From the NCBI GenBank assembly GCA_964424545.1, contig CAYRJN010000039.1, positions 1 through 23,440 on the forward strand: 23,440 bases of DNA. The letters are read 5' to 3'. The notes under the pieces were generated by a model. It ran no database searches. It was not told where the DNA came from and saw only the letters and a program-made list of their open reading frames with translations. The stretch is from JAUVIB01 sp964424545 (lineage in GTDB: Bacteria > Calditrichota > Calditrichia > Calditrichales > Calditrichaceae). Positions 1-7,739 of this stretch are shown here, piece by piece. Each line of letters starts with the position of its first letter. Within the stretch, counting starts at the first letter, position 1. Both the position numbers and the translations under genes were made by a program.

Positions 1-681
1 ATCGCTTATGTAAATTTTAACATAATTACCAAAATTATAGGCAAACAAGCGGTTATTAAATTCGCAAATACCATGAAAAGTCCATGCAAATTGATAAGGG
101 TCTACCCTGACCCAGGAATTTCCCATATCAACGCTCCGAAAAATTCCGGAACCGGACGCTCCACATGCCGCAGCGAGAATTACACCGGATTGCGTTGCAA
201 ATATTTTTTCAATATCATAATTATTAATTCCTTGTTTGGCTTCCTGCCAACTATTTCCGTGATCAACGCTTTTATATATGCCCGGATACCAGTCGGTTCC
301 AATTAAAATAAGCGAATCTACTACACAGAGAGTTTGAGTGGTTTCATTAAATATATTTTTAAAACTATTTGTTTTAATGTCATATCGATAACACCCCTGA
401 TATCCGGCAAGATATAAATACCTGTCGTCTTGTGCCATCTCTCCTATTTGTAAATCGCCAAGCCCCATAAATTCCCAGCTCTCGGCATTATCCGTACTTC
501 TAAATAAACCGCCGGAACCCGCGCAATACACCGTATCGTTACGAAAAATGATATCCCGCACTAACCCGCTGGCCGGGCCCTCGCATCTAATCCAAAAACC
601 CGACGACGCAGGAAAGACGGTTGCTATAAATCCGAAAACGATGCTAAGGGGAAAAAACCATTTTCTAATCAATGGAATCAA
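1..681 (-). CDS. Secreted Asp-box (BNR-like) beta-propeller protein, partial
   Basis: The reading frame is open from a TTG at 681 to the window edge (227 codons), so the C-terminus is missing. The TTG is preceded by GGAAG at 688-692, 6 nt away, and an in-frame stop lies at 700-702, so no longer start exists in this frame. A hydrophobic stretch at residues 9-25 looks like a signal peptide. Three Asp-box motifs (S-x-D-x-G/A-x-S-W) are visible at about residues 62-69, 138-145 and 183-190, each after a G-(L/I)-(F/Y)-(R/K) strand. This is typical of exo-facing beta-propellers of the sialidase/Ycf48/GH74-like fold. No catalytic residues can be assigned. It follows the mannan cluster in the same direction, 83 nt after the SGNH gene, so it may be co-expressed. 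The function is unknown. Confidence 0.75.
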   Translation of the reverse strand, partial: MIPLIRKWFFPLSIVFGFIATVFPASSGFWIRCEGPASGLVRDIIFRNDTVYCAGSGGLFRSTDNAESWEFMGLGDLQIGEMAQDDRYLYLAGYQGCYRYDIKTNSFKNIFNETTQTLCVVDSLILIGTDWYPGIYKSVDHGNSWQEAKQGINNYDIEKIFATQSGVILAAACGASGSGIFRSVDMGNSWVRVDPYQFAWTFHGICEFNNRLFAYNFGNYVKIYISD

Positions 682-734
682 CGCTTTCTTCCTATATATT
701 TAGCTGTGAACCGACTAATATTATAATCTATAAC

Positions 735-749
735 GGAGCGACTGCGCTC
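735..749 (-). other. Short GC-rich hairpin after the SGNH esterase gene
   Basis: GAGCG-loop-CGCTC, a perfect 5-bp stem with a 4-nt loop, lies 14 nt past the stop of the SGNH gene on the minus strand. No T-run follows, so a rho-independent terminator is not supported. It may protect the transcript end or be chance. Confidence 0.25.
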
Positions 750-763
750 AATTGTAAAACAAA

Positions 764-1456
764 TTACTTAATCAATTGTTCCAATAAAAGGGATAACAAT
801 TTCTCCCACAGAGCATAGCCTTTTTTATTCAAATGCAGACCGTCGCCGATAAATACATCTTTTTTCGGATTGCCCGAAGCGTCAAGCAACGGTGTAGCCA
901 AATCAATATAATAAAGATTTTCATCTTTATCGTTATATTCTTTTATTTTCAAATTGACGCGATTCATTTTTTCCCAATAACGCCAACGATTAATACTCGG
1001 TTTAATTGGAATATATATTAATTTTACTTCAAAATCATCTTTTTTAATCATTTTTACAAATTTTACATAATCTTCATAGACCTGCACAACCGTTTTTCCT
1101 CCGGCAATATCGTTATCTCCTGCATAAAAAACGATAATCGGCGCTCTATATTTTTTGACGATATCATTATAGTAATAAAGCACATCGGAAATATGCGCGC
1201 CGCCGAATCCCCTGTTAATAACCGGGAAATCGGGAAAGGCCTCATGTGTTTTCCACATTCTAATGCTGGAGCTACCCACAAACAGAACGGCCTCTTTCGG
1301 CCAGCTGTTTTTAGCGTCCCATTTATTAAAGGCGTCGATTTCATTTTGAAAACGCTTTGGATCGGGATCGGCAACTCTGTTTTCACCGCTTACGTTTAGC
1401 GAAAATAAAATAGTTAAAATAATTGTAATCCTCAATGTATTAAATATTCTCATCAT
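764..1456 (-). CDS. Secreted SGNH/GDSL-family esterase (possible mannan deacetylase)
   Basis: This is a 230-residue protein with a signal peptide at about residues 1-24. The SGNH blocks are all visible. Block I is G61-S-S63-S, with S63 as the likely nucleophile and Ser in place of the usual GDS aspartate. Block II is the Gly-rich GFGGAHISD at 84-91. Block III is G113-D-N115-D. Block V is D205-G-L-H208, the Asp-His of the triad. This set fits SGNH hydrolases that remove acetyl or other acyl groups from carbohydrates. It lies downstream of the mannanase, epimerase and phosphorylase genes, so deacetylation of acetylated (gluco)mannan is a sensible guess but is not shown by the sequence. ATG at 1456 follows AGGAAGG with 7 nt spacing; the next codon is also ATG. 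A 256-nt gap separates it from the phosphorylase gene, so it may have its own promoter. Confidence 0.85.
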   Translation of the reverse strand: MMRIFNTLRITIILTILFSLNVSGENRVADPDPKRFQNEIDAFNKWDAKNSWPKEAVLFVGSSSIRMWKTHEAFPDFPVINRGFGGAHISDVLYYYNDIVKKYRAPIIVFYAGDNDIAGGKTVVQVYEDYVKFVKMIKKDDFEVKLIYIPIKPSINRWRYWEKMNRVNLKIKEYNDKDENLYYIDLATPLLDASGNPKKDVFIGDGLHLNKKGYALWEKLLSLLLEQLIK

Positions 1457-1712
1457 CGCCTTACCTTCCTAAAAATTTAACTATGTCACGGAGATTATAC
1501 TTATTATTTTCAGCAATTTTAATTATTTCCACCGAATCTTTAATCTTCCGGTAGAACTATTTATTCATTCGCCGATTTTTTTATATCGCATTGTTGATGG
1601 AAACGCTCTTTTACCTTTAGTGCCCAATGATTTAGATAATAACGTTGTAAATGCCATAAGGGCCAACGCATATTCTTATCCTTTGTTTTATTGCTTGATG
1701 GGATTATAAATA
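1457..1712. other. Intergenic gap inside the mannan cluster, no supported gene
   Basis: This space separates the GH130 and SGNH genes. Several short frames are open on both strands (for example a 36-codon minus-strand ORF with its ATG near 1671). They overlap each other and none has a convincing ribosome binding site or known motif. It could be a decayed gene or simply a long leader. No terminator-like hairpin is clear. Confidence 0.4.
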
Positions 1713-2903
1713 TTACAATTTATTGCCCGCTATTTTCAAGTTATTTCGAATAAGTTGTGTACGCTGTTTTACGCTTTCGCCACTGCGCAGTTTATCTGGA
1801 GGTGTGTTTATGCAATAATCGACCAGTTTATCAACCGTTGTTTTTAACACATGCAGACGTGTATCGGATGAAGCGTAATAGATATACAAATCACCGTTTT
1901 CATCGGCAATCCAGCCGTTTGAAAAAACGACGTTGGAAACATCGCCGACGCGTTCTCCATTTTTCGGCGCTAAAAAATAACCGCCGGGTGTGTATGTGCT
2001 TTTCCATGGTTTTTGCAGATCGGTCATAAAAACATAGAGTACATAGCGCAGACCGGCCGCCGTGTTTCTCACGCCGTGAGCAAGCTGCAACCAGCCTTTG
2101 TCCGTCTTAATGGGCGCCGGTCCCAAACCGTTTTTAGATTCTTTTATAGTATGATAGAGACGATCATCGACTATCACTTCATCGTCGATTTTTGCATTGG
2201 TAATATCGTCGCAAAGTCCCCAACCGATGCCGCCGCCACTGCCCGCTTCTATAAAACCGTCTTGCGGCCGCGTATAAAAAGCATATTTTCCGTCAACAAA
2301 TTCCGCATGTAAAACCACATTGCGCTGTTGCGGCGAATTGGTTTTAAGATCCGGCAAGCGTTCCCAACTTTTTAAATCCTTCGTACGGGCAATGCCGGCC
2401 AGTGCGATAGCGGACGACGTATCCTCCCGCGGGGTTTGCGGATCCTTGCGCTCCGTACAAAATACACCGTAAATCCAGCCGTCTTCATGTTGCGTTAAAC
2501 GAATATCGTAAACGTTAATATCGGGATTATCGGTTTCGGGCATGGTTATGGGATAATCCCAAAATCTGAAATTATCCACACCGCTATCACTTTCGGCAAC
2601 GGCAAAAAATGATTTACGATCGAGACCTTCAACACGGGGCACGAGATAATACTTACCGTTTAGTTTAATGGCGCCGCTGTTGAAAACCGCGTTAACGCCA
2701 ATACGTTCCAATAAATTCGGATTACTCTCATAATTCAAATCGAAACGCCAAAAAAGCGGCGTATGTTCGGCTGTTAAAACGGGATGCTTAAAACGGTTAA
2801 ATAACCCGTTTTTCGTAGGCAATTCTATATTTCTTCTGCTTATTAATTCTTCATACTCATTTTCATACTTTTTCAGTTGTTCGTCAAATTCCTGTTTATT
2901 CAT
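1713..2903 (-). CDS. 4-O-beta-D-mannosyl-D-glucose phosphorylase (GH130)
   Basis: This 396-residue cytoplasmic protein has no signal peptide. It resembles the characterised Bacteroides fragilis mannosylglucose phosphorylase along its whole length, and I recognise that enzyme from memory. Shared stretches include PVLTAEHTPLFWRFDLN at 41-57, DRKSFFAVAES at 95-105 and RPQDGFIEAGSGGGIGWGL further on. D133 in NVYDIRLT occupies the position of the known general-acid aspartate (Asp131 in the B. fragilis enzyme). The reaction is mannosyl-beta-1,4-glucose plus phosphate giving mannose-1-phosphate and glucose. Its substrate would be made by the epimerase encoded 24 nt upstream, so the two genes form one pathway. 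The start is ATG with AAGAAGGGTG upstream. Its length equals that of the family. Confidence in GH130 subfamily 1 is high. Substrate preference is inferred from similarity and gene order. Confidence 0.93.
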   Translation of the reverse strand: MNKQEFDEQLKKYENEYEELISRRNIELPTKNGLFNRFKHPVLTAEHTPLFWRFDLNYESNPNLLERIGVNAVFNSGAIKLNGKYYLVPRVEGLDRKSFFAVAESDSGVDNFRFWDYPITMPETDNPDINVYDIRLTQHEDGWIYGVFCTERKDPQTPREDTSSAIALAGIARTKDLKSWERLPDLKTNSPQQRNVVLHAEFVDGKYAFYTRPQDGFIEAGSGGGIGWGLCDDITNAKIDDEVIVDDRLYHTIKESKNGLGPAPIKTDKGWLQLAHGVRNTAAGLRYVLYVFMTDLQKPWKSTYTPGGYFLAPKNGERVGDVSNVVFSNGWIADENGDLYIYYASSDTRLHVLKTTVDKLVDYCINTPPDKLRSGESVKQRTQLIRNNLKIAGNKL

Positions 2904-2927
2904 TTTATATCACCCTTCTTTTTAAAG

Positions 2928-4127
2928 TTAATAACCTAATCGTTTCATTATTTCCATACAGGCTCTTGAATTATGATACGGTCCTTTCCATTCCGACACC
3001 TTATAATATGTTTCCGTCGGCCGTTTCTCTTCATTGACCTCATAAAACCACTCGCCGCGTTTACGATCCACAAAATATTTTTCGATAAAACGCCAAGCCC
3101 TAAAAGCCCGATTAAAATACTTCTCATCTCCGCTAATCTCAAAAGCATTTAATAATCCCACAACAGCTTCCGCCTGCTGCCACCATTGAATATTTTTAAA
3201 AGGCTCGCCTTTTCCGTTCATTTCGATATAGATGGCGTTTCCATCGCTAAAACCATCCTCTATAACGGCATCAACCAACTTAACAGCCGCATCCCGCACC
3301 GATGATAACAGATCTTTATCACCCAATAACTCGGCGCTTTCACACAACAACCAGCTCGCTTCTATATCATGGCCAAACGAGATAATATCCGATTTAACAC
3401 CCCAAACTTCATCGAAAAAAAGCTGCAAATGGCGTTTTTTCTTGTCAATTATATGATTGATAAAGATGCTTATTAATTCTCTTATTGCCGATTTAAGTCT
3501 TGCGTCCGCCCAAACCCGATATAAATTGGTATAGGCTTCCATCAAATGCAGATGCGTATTCATGGATTTTACTTCATTCATATCCACTTCGCTTAAGCGC
3601 ATCTCTTCCGTCGCCGACCAATCACGATTGGCTGCTTCAAAATAACCGCCATTTTCAGTATCATGATTATTATTTTCAATCAAATTGAAAATATTTACGG
3701 CTTGTTTTAAAGCCTCTTCATCCTTGGTCGCCAAAAAATATTCCACCAAAGCATAAATGGAAAAGGCTTGTCCGTAAATTTTTTTCTTTGTTTCCAGCAC
3801 GTTGCCTTCGTAATCAACCAACCAAAAGGAACCGCCATATTTGCGGTCAATTAATTTATCATTTAAAAACCGGTAGCCATGTTCGGCTATTTTTAAATAA
3901 TCATTATTCTTTTCGATTCTATATAGAGCGGAAAAAGTCCACAATACGCGGGCCGTTAAAATAAGGCTTTTTCTCGCCTTTTTGAATATCTTTAAATCAT
4001 TGTCAATACGGCCGTAAAAACCGCCGAAGCTTTCATCCACGGAATAGTTAATCCAAAAAGGAATAATATTCTTATTTAATTCTCTATGAACGCTTTCTCT
4101 AAAATCGTTAATTCTGTCATTTTTCAT
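2928..4127 (-). CDS. AGE-family cellobiose/mannobiose 2-epimerase
   Basis: This 399-residue (alpha/alpha)6-barrel protein of the N-acylglucosamine 2-epimerase superfamily has no signal peptide. Family landmarks are present: N-terminal FWINYSVDESFGGFYGRID (24-42), the His pair in THLHLMEAY (H192, H194), FGHDIEASWLL (H253), WWQQAEAVVGL (315-325) and the C-terminal SEWKGPYHNSRACMEI (H385). The H253 and H385 motifs are those that carry the two catalytic histidines of cellobiose 2-epimerases. The enzyme would convert beta-1,4-mannobiose to mannosyl-glucose (or cellobiose to glucosyl-mannose). The neighbouring GH130 phosphorylase then cleaves the product, as in the B. fragilis mannan route. The first codons overlap the last 11 bases of the GH5 gene, which suggests translational coupling. 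The family call is secure; the mannobiose preference rests on context. Confidence 0.92.
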   Translation of the reverse strand: MKNDRINDFRESVHRELNKNIIPFWINYSVDESFGGFYGRIDNDLKIFKKARKSLILTARVLWTFSALYRIEKNNDYLKIAEHGYRFLNDKLIDRKYGGSFWLVDYEGNVLETKKKIYGQAFSIYALVEYFLATKDEEALKQAVNIFNLIENNNHDTENGGYFEAANRDWSATEEMRLSEVDMNEVKSMNTHLHLMEAYTNLYRVWADARLKSAIRELISIFINHIIDKKKRHLQLFFDEVWGVKSDIISFGHDIEASWLLCESAELLGDKDLLSSVRDAAVKLVDAVIEDGFSDGNAIYIEMNGKGEPFKNIQWWQQAEAVVGLLNAFEISGDEKYFNRAFRAWRFIEKYFVDRKRGEWFYEVNEEKRPTETYYKVSEWKGPYHNSRACMEIMKRLGY

Positions 4128-5958
4128 AATCTATCTCAACCTTACCAACCTGCAACGGCTGTTGAAAACTTAACTTAATAAAACGATAGTTCCCCGACAG
4201 ACCCTCTGATTTTATTTGTATGGGTTGCCAATATTGATAATCGCTTTTACCGCTATAATAATTAACGGAATTTACTTCCAAATCATCGTAATTACAGCCG
4301 TCATTAGATGCGGAAAGTTTAATCGTCGCCGCGTTTGTTTTACTAAACACATTCACTCTGCAATTTTTTATTTTTCCATCAACATAATAAATGATTTCGC
4401 TGCCTTTCTCGCCGTTTACACGCGTAAAATCTTCTTTGAAATCACGGGAGTTATCCGAAGTCAACAACAATTTACCCTTAATACTAAAAATCTTTCCGTA
4501 ATTTTCCATATTATCAATCAGCGTGTGGCCTCTTATCAGAACGGGACCCGCAATGTTAGACGGAGGCGACTCCCCTGATGCATTAAACGCAAACAAACGA
4601 TAATAATATGATTGTCCGACGGTTACATTTCGATCGTTATACAGAGATTCGTAAGAGAGCGAAGCATCAGACACTCTGTCCGCGACGATCTCCCAAGGGC
4701 CTGTTTTACTTAATGCTCTTTCCAAACGGTAATGGGTTGCTCCGGCGCTTCCCTGCCAGCGAATATGCGCCGCATCTTTAATAGGCAATAACCGCGGAGC
4801 CTGCGGGATATTTAAAGGGATGAACTCCTTTTTATTGATTTTGAAAGCCGCTCGTCTTAATAGTTTCAGTAAATTAATCTCGTCATAACGTATACCGGAA
4901 TGAAAACCGGGCACATGGTAGGCCTTATACAATCCGGCGCCCATTGGTTCGGAATGCCAATAAAATCCCCCGTCGCGATTATGAAAACGTAAACTCCAAA
5001 TCAAAGCCCCGCTGATACTTTTTTGTTGTTGCACATAATCGAGAATCATTTCAATCCCTGCCGTACTGATAAAGCCGAATTCGCCGATATAATACGGTTT
5101 TTTGCCCTTAGTCGTCGCGATATTTTTTTTAATATGTCGCAACATTTCCAAAGGCGTTTTTTCGTAATGATGGGAGGATAAAATATCAATATAGGGGCTT
5201 TCAACTGTCTTATCGTCCAACAGCGATTTCTGAATACCGTCGTTCACAAGATGATTTTTGTCGATCTTTTTAATATATCGCGCCATTTCATTTACCCATT
5301 CCGGCGGCGCGTTTTGCAATTCGTTACCCAGCTCCCAGGCAAAAATCGCCTTGTCATCTTTATACGGCACGCCGCTAACGGTATTAATTCTGTTTAAAAT
5401 AAATGAAAGGGTTTTTTTATAATCTTCTTTTATTTGTTTATCATAATAAAACTCATCCGCGTTTTTCCCTCTGAATGCCGCATATTGCGGTCTGCCGCCC
5501 ATCCATTTCCAATTGTCTACAAAAGGAATAATTATACGCACGCCGATACGATTCGCTTCGGCCAAAACCCGGTCCAAAACTTTGAAGGCTTCTTCATTAA
5601 ATTCGCCCGATTGCAATACATGCCTAGGAATTTCAACATTGTCGTTTTTTCGATGAACCGTGATCACGTATGTTCTTGCCACGTGTCCGCCCATTATTTT
5701 TATACTCTTCAGAGCGTCTTTAATTTCGAACGAATCGGGCAGTCGCCAGGCGTTTTTTTCCGTAAAAGGCATATTATCTTCAATACTCAACAAATTGGGG
5801 ATATTAAAAGAGATAAATCGAAACGGTTTACTCCCTTCGTAAAGAATATCTCTCTTTGCGGAAATAAAGTCTTTAAAAACCGATTGCTTATCCGCTCCCC
5901 GAATATTTATCGTACACATCAAGATAATAAAGGCTAAGGCGGTTATATACTTATTCAT
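4117..5958 (-). CDS. Secreted GH5-family endo-beta-mannanase-like hydrolase with FN3 and C-terminal domain
   Basis: This 613-residue protein has a signal peptide at about residues 1-21. The GH5 (clan A) TIM barrel spans about 30-375. The acid/base is E213 in AWELGNE and the nucleophile E293 in YIGEFGF. Supporting active-site motifs are HHY at 263-265 and the W-rich IWSLRFHNRDGGFYWH at 320-335. A fibronectin type III-like domain covers about 385-475 (motifs IRWQGS and YYYRLFAFNASGES). A beta-rich C-terminal region at about 480-613 resembles a discoidin/CBM-like jelly roll, but I cannot assign its family. Retaining hydrolysis of beta-mannan or glucomannan is the best guess, because the next two genes process beta-1,4-mannobiose. 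A cellulase-like specificity cannot be excluded. The ATG at 5958 has only a distant AAAAGGAA upstream. The stop overlaps the epimerase start by 11 nt. Confidence 0.85.
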   Translation of the reverse strand: MNKYITALAFIILMCTINIRGADKQSVFKDFISAKRDILYEGSKPFRFISFNIPNLLSIEDNMPFTEKNAWRLPDSFEIKDALKSIKIMGGHVARTYVITVHRKNDNVEIPRHVLQSGEFNEEAFKVLDRVLAEANRIGVRIIIPFVDNWKWMGGRPQYAAFRGKNADEFYYDKQIKEDYKKTLSFILNRINTVSGVPYKDDKAIFAWELGNELQNAPPEWVNEMARYIKKIDKNHLVNDGIQKSLLDDKTVESPYIDILSSHHYEKTPLEMLRHIKKNIATTKGKKPYYIGEFGFISTAGIEMILDYVQQQKSISGALIWSLRFHNRDGGFYWHSEPMGAGLYKAYHVPGFHSGIRYDEINLLKLLRRAAFKINKKEFIPLNIPQAPRLLPIKDAAHIRWQGSAGATHYRLERALSKTGPWEIVADRVSDASLSYESLYNDRNVTVGQSYYYRLFAFNASGESPPSNIAGPVLIRGHTLIDNMENYGKIFSIKGKLLLTSDNSRDFKEDFTRVNGEKGSEIIYYVDGKIKNCRVNVFSKTNAATIKLSASNDGCNYDDLEVNSVNYYSGKSDYQYWQPIQIKSEGLSGNYRFIKLSFQQPLQVGKVEIDYEK

Positions 5959-6067
5959 TTTTAGCGTAAATTATTCCTTTTAAAAAATATTCTTTTTAAT
6001 TGTCCGATTAAATCAACAATGACAAATATTAGTGTATCGTGTAATTATTCCAACATATGCGCCCGTA

Positions 6068-6203
6068 TTGTCATTCCGAATATTCCTATCAAGAAGCTTA
6101 ATCTTCCTATTCAGGATTCAGATTCTCCGACTCATCGGACAATGACACATTGATATCCTTATTGAACTTTTTTATAAATTAATCTGCGAAGCTATGTTCT
6201 TAA
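6068..6203 (-). repeat. Palindromic intergenic repeat element, copy A
   Basis: Read on the minus strand, the element starts with the 19-mer TTAAGAACATAGCTTCGCA (6203-6185). It then has a hairpin module GTCATT + TCCGA-loop-TCGGA + GAATCTGAAT. It ends in an inverted module TTCGGAATGACAA (ending at 6068). The same arrangement, in the opposite orientation, occurs at 10258-10396. The stem sequence differs between copies but pairing is kept (TCCGA/TCGGA here, ATTCCTTC/GAAGGAAT there). It lies between lacI and the GH5 gene, immediately past the lacI stop, and could act as a transcript processing site or attenuator. Its GTCATTCC-stem-GGAATC pattern recalls the REP/MITE-like intergenic repeats of many bacteria. 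Confidence 0.75.
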
Positions 6204-6213
6204 CTATTTTTAA

Positions 6214-7227
6214 TTACGCTAATTTTTCGTAAGAACAAACCGAATCACGCTCGATTAAGCGAATGGGAACCAAAATCTTTACTGCTTTATTATCTTCTTC
6301 GCCTTTTACGATATTTAATAAATTCCTTACGGCAATTGACCCTAATTCTTCTTTATAAACACGAATAGTTGTTAAAGGCGGCGAAGCCATTTTTGCCAGA
6401 TCAATATCGTCAAATCCAATAAAACTGATATCTTCAGGTATTTTTAAATGTGCTTCTTTTACCGCTTTATAACCGTAAATTGCGTTGATATCATTAGTGG
6501 CAAAAATTGCCGTAGGTTTGGATTCAAGTGTTAACAAATGTTTGGTATGTTCATATCCGGCTTCCAAATCGCCGGCCCTTATTAAATCTTCATCATAAGG
6601 GATATTATAAAGTTTCAAGGCTTTTTTATATCCTATAAGCCGTTGATGAAAACTTTCTCTTTTTAAGTCGCCGGAAATAAAACCGATTCGTTTATGGCCG
6701 TATTCTATCAAATATTTTATAGCCATAAAAGCACCATACTCATTATCGATCAATATTTGGCTGATATTTTCCCGCGACGTTTTGGGATCAACCAAAACCA
6801 TCGGAATATCCCGTTGCTCTAATTCAACAATAAATTCCTGTTGAATAGTGCCGACAAGAATCACCCCGTCAACCTGATGTTCTTTGATCATTTTGGGTAA
6901 ATTATTGTTTGCATTATTGGCCAACAAGTGCAAAACCAGATTATAATTATTCAAGGCCAATTCTCCTTCTATCCCCTCAAGTACGCGGGAATAAAAAGGA
7001 TTTCCGGAAAGCGGTTTTGATTCGCGGCAAAATATAACGCCGATACTTTCGGTTGTTTTGTTTTTCAGATTGCGACCGTACGCGCTCGGCATAAAATTAT
7101 ATTCTTGGGCAATTTGCATTATCTTTCGCTGTGTATCGGCGCTGACGTCATTGCGGGCGTTTAACGCCTTGGAAACAGTGCTCGGCGAAACGTTAGCGAT
7201 ACGGGCAATATCTTTAATAGTAATCAT
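6214..7227 (-). CDS. LacI-family transcriptional regulator of the mannan cluster
   Basis: This is a typical full-length LacI/GalR protein (337 residues from this start). The N-terminal helix-turn-helix is TIKDIARIANVSPSTVSKAL, followed by the hinge helix region with the family's Y-x-P/F-M-P-S-A pattern. The periplasmic-binding-protein-like effector domain contains GVIFCRE, VDGVILVG, GHKRIGFISGD, AIFATNDINAIYGYKAVKE and ISFIGFDDIDLAKMASPPLTTI. I chose the ATG at 7227 over the one at 7233. A GGA sits 6 nt before 7227 but directly touches 7233, and family members start right before TIKDIA. It is transcribed toward the GH5–epimerase–phosphorylase genes. The effector is likely a manno-oligosaccharide or its breakdown product. 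Two palindromic operator candidates lie upstream at 7277-7290 and 7381-7396, suggesting autoregulation and control of the downstream genes. Confidence 0.93.
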   Translation of the reverse strand: MITIKDIARIANVSPSTVSKALNARNDVSADTQRKIMQIAQEYNFMPSAYGRNLKNKTTESIGVIFCRESKPLSGNPFYSRVLEGIEGELALNNYNLVLHLLANNANNNLPKMIKEHQVDGVILVGTIQQEFIVELEQRDIPMVLVDPKTSRENISQILIDNEYGAFMAIKYLIEYGHKRIGFISGDLKRESFHQRLIGYKKALKLYNIPYDEDLIRAGDLEAGYEHTKHLLTLESKPTAIFATNDINAIYGYKAVKEAHLKIPEDISFIGFDDIDLAKMASPPLTTIRVYKEELGSIAVRNLLNIVKGEEDNKAVKILVPIRLIERDSVCSYEKLA

Positions 7228-7276
7228 AACCATTCCAGTCTATCAATATTCCCTTACTTAATACAAGAGTTATTTA

Positions 7277-7290
7277 CGAAATCGTTTTCG
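7277..7290. promoter_or_regulatory. LacI-type operator O1 overlapping the lacI start point
   Basis: The site is CGAAATCGTTTTCG, a palindrome with a CG centre and one mismatched pair, as LacI/GalR/CcpA-type proteins bind. It begins directly downstream of the -10 box at 7291-7296, so it would cover the transcription start and block RNA polymerase. Confidence 0.65.
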
Positions 7291-7319
7291 AATATATAAA
7301 ACTTTCACGGTAATATCAA
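7291..7319 (-). promoter_or_regulatory. Sigma70-type promoter of lacI and probably the mannan cluster
   Basis: On the minus strand, TTGATA (7319-7314) and TATATT (7296-7291) are separated by exactly 17 nt. Each matches five of six consensus bases. The predicted start lies near 7284, inside operator O1, about 57 nt before the lacI ATG. Confidence 0.6.
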
Positions 7320-7380
7320 GCTACTTTAGGCATATTTTATTCTAAAAAACTAATAATTTTCTTGTATTGTACATTTTATT

Positions 7381-7396
7381 ACTAAATCGATTTCGT
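7381..7396. promoter_or_regulatory. LacI-type operator O2, upstream auxiliary site
   Basis: The site is ACTAAATCGATTTCGT, a near-perfect palindrome (one mismatched pair) sharing the AAATCG/TTTCG core with O1. The centres of O1 and O2 are 105 bp apart, ten helical turns at 10.5 bp per turn, as needed for repressor looping. It lies upstream of the lacI -35 box. Confidence 0.55.
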
Positions 7397-7479
7397 ACTT
7401 TATTGTATAGGAATTTTAAGAAAACAGCATATTTCGGACATTTTCAATATTCTTATTAAAATGTTTTTTGTATGCGCAT

Positions 7480-7582
7480 GATTTTAGATTCCTTCTTCCC
7501 AAGGAATAACAAAACGTGACGTTTATTCTCCTCCGACCTGTCATTCCGATCCCGTATATATGGGAAGGGAATCAAAATCTTG
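7480..7582. repeat. Two divergent hairpin modules of the intergenic repeat family
   Basis: On the minus strand there is GTTATTCCTT, a loop, then AAGGAATCTAAAAT (stem 7488-7494 with 7501-7507). On the plus strand TGTCATTCC at 7539-7547 pairs with GGAAT at 7568-7572, with an inner CCC/GGG pair, followed by CAAAATCTTGCC. Both follow the pattern of copies A and C (GTCATT, stem, loop, stem, AATCTnAAT). They sit back to back in the lacI–perR intergenic region. Confidence 0.55.
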
Positions 7583-7665
7583 CCATTTGCTGTATTTAAA
7601 TTCTCCGGTTTAAATGACCTGAAGGAGTTCTGAAATATAAAAATTTTATAAAAAAATAAAAAATA

Positions 7666-7694
7666 TTGCTTTTCGATAATAATTGTATTAAATT
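7666..7694 (+). promoter_or_regulatory. Candidate perR promoter with a PerR-box-like spacer
   Basis: TTGCTT (7666-7671) and TAAATT (7689-7694) are 17 nt apart. Between them CGATAATAATTGTAT (7674-7688) matches the Bacillus PerR box TTATAATNATTATAA at 10 of 14 defined positions. The region is very AT-rich, so chance matches are easy. Placement is what autoregulation by PerR would require. Confidence 0.35.
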
Positions 7695-7739
7695 AAACTT
7701 TCTCAATAAAGGATAATTCTTATTTAATAATAAATATAT

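Noticed and set aside
1457..1712. Possible decayed transposase or transporter end between the GH130 and SGNH genes
   Set aside because: Several frames on both strands are open and look equally protein-like, so no frame can be preferred without homology searches.
5434..5937. 167-codon plus-strand ORF inside the GH5 gene
   Set aside because: It is fully antisense to a well-supported GH5 catalytic domain, has no ribosome binding site or family motifs, and looks like a shadow frame.
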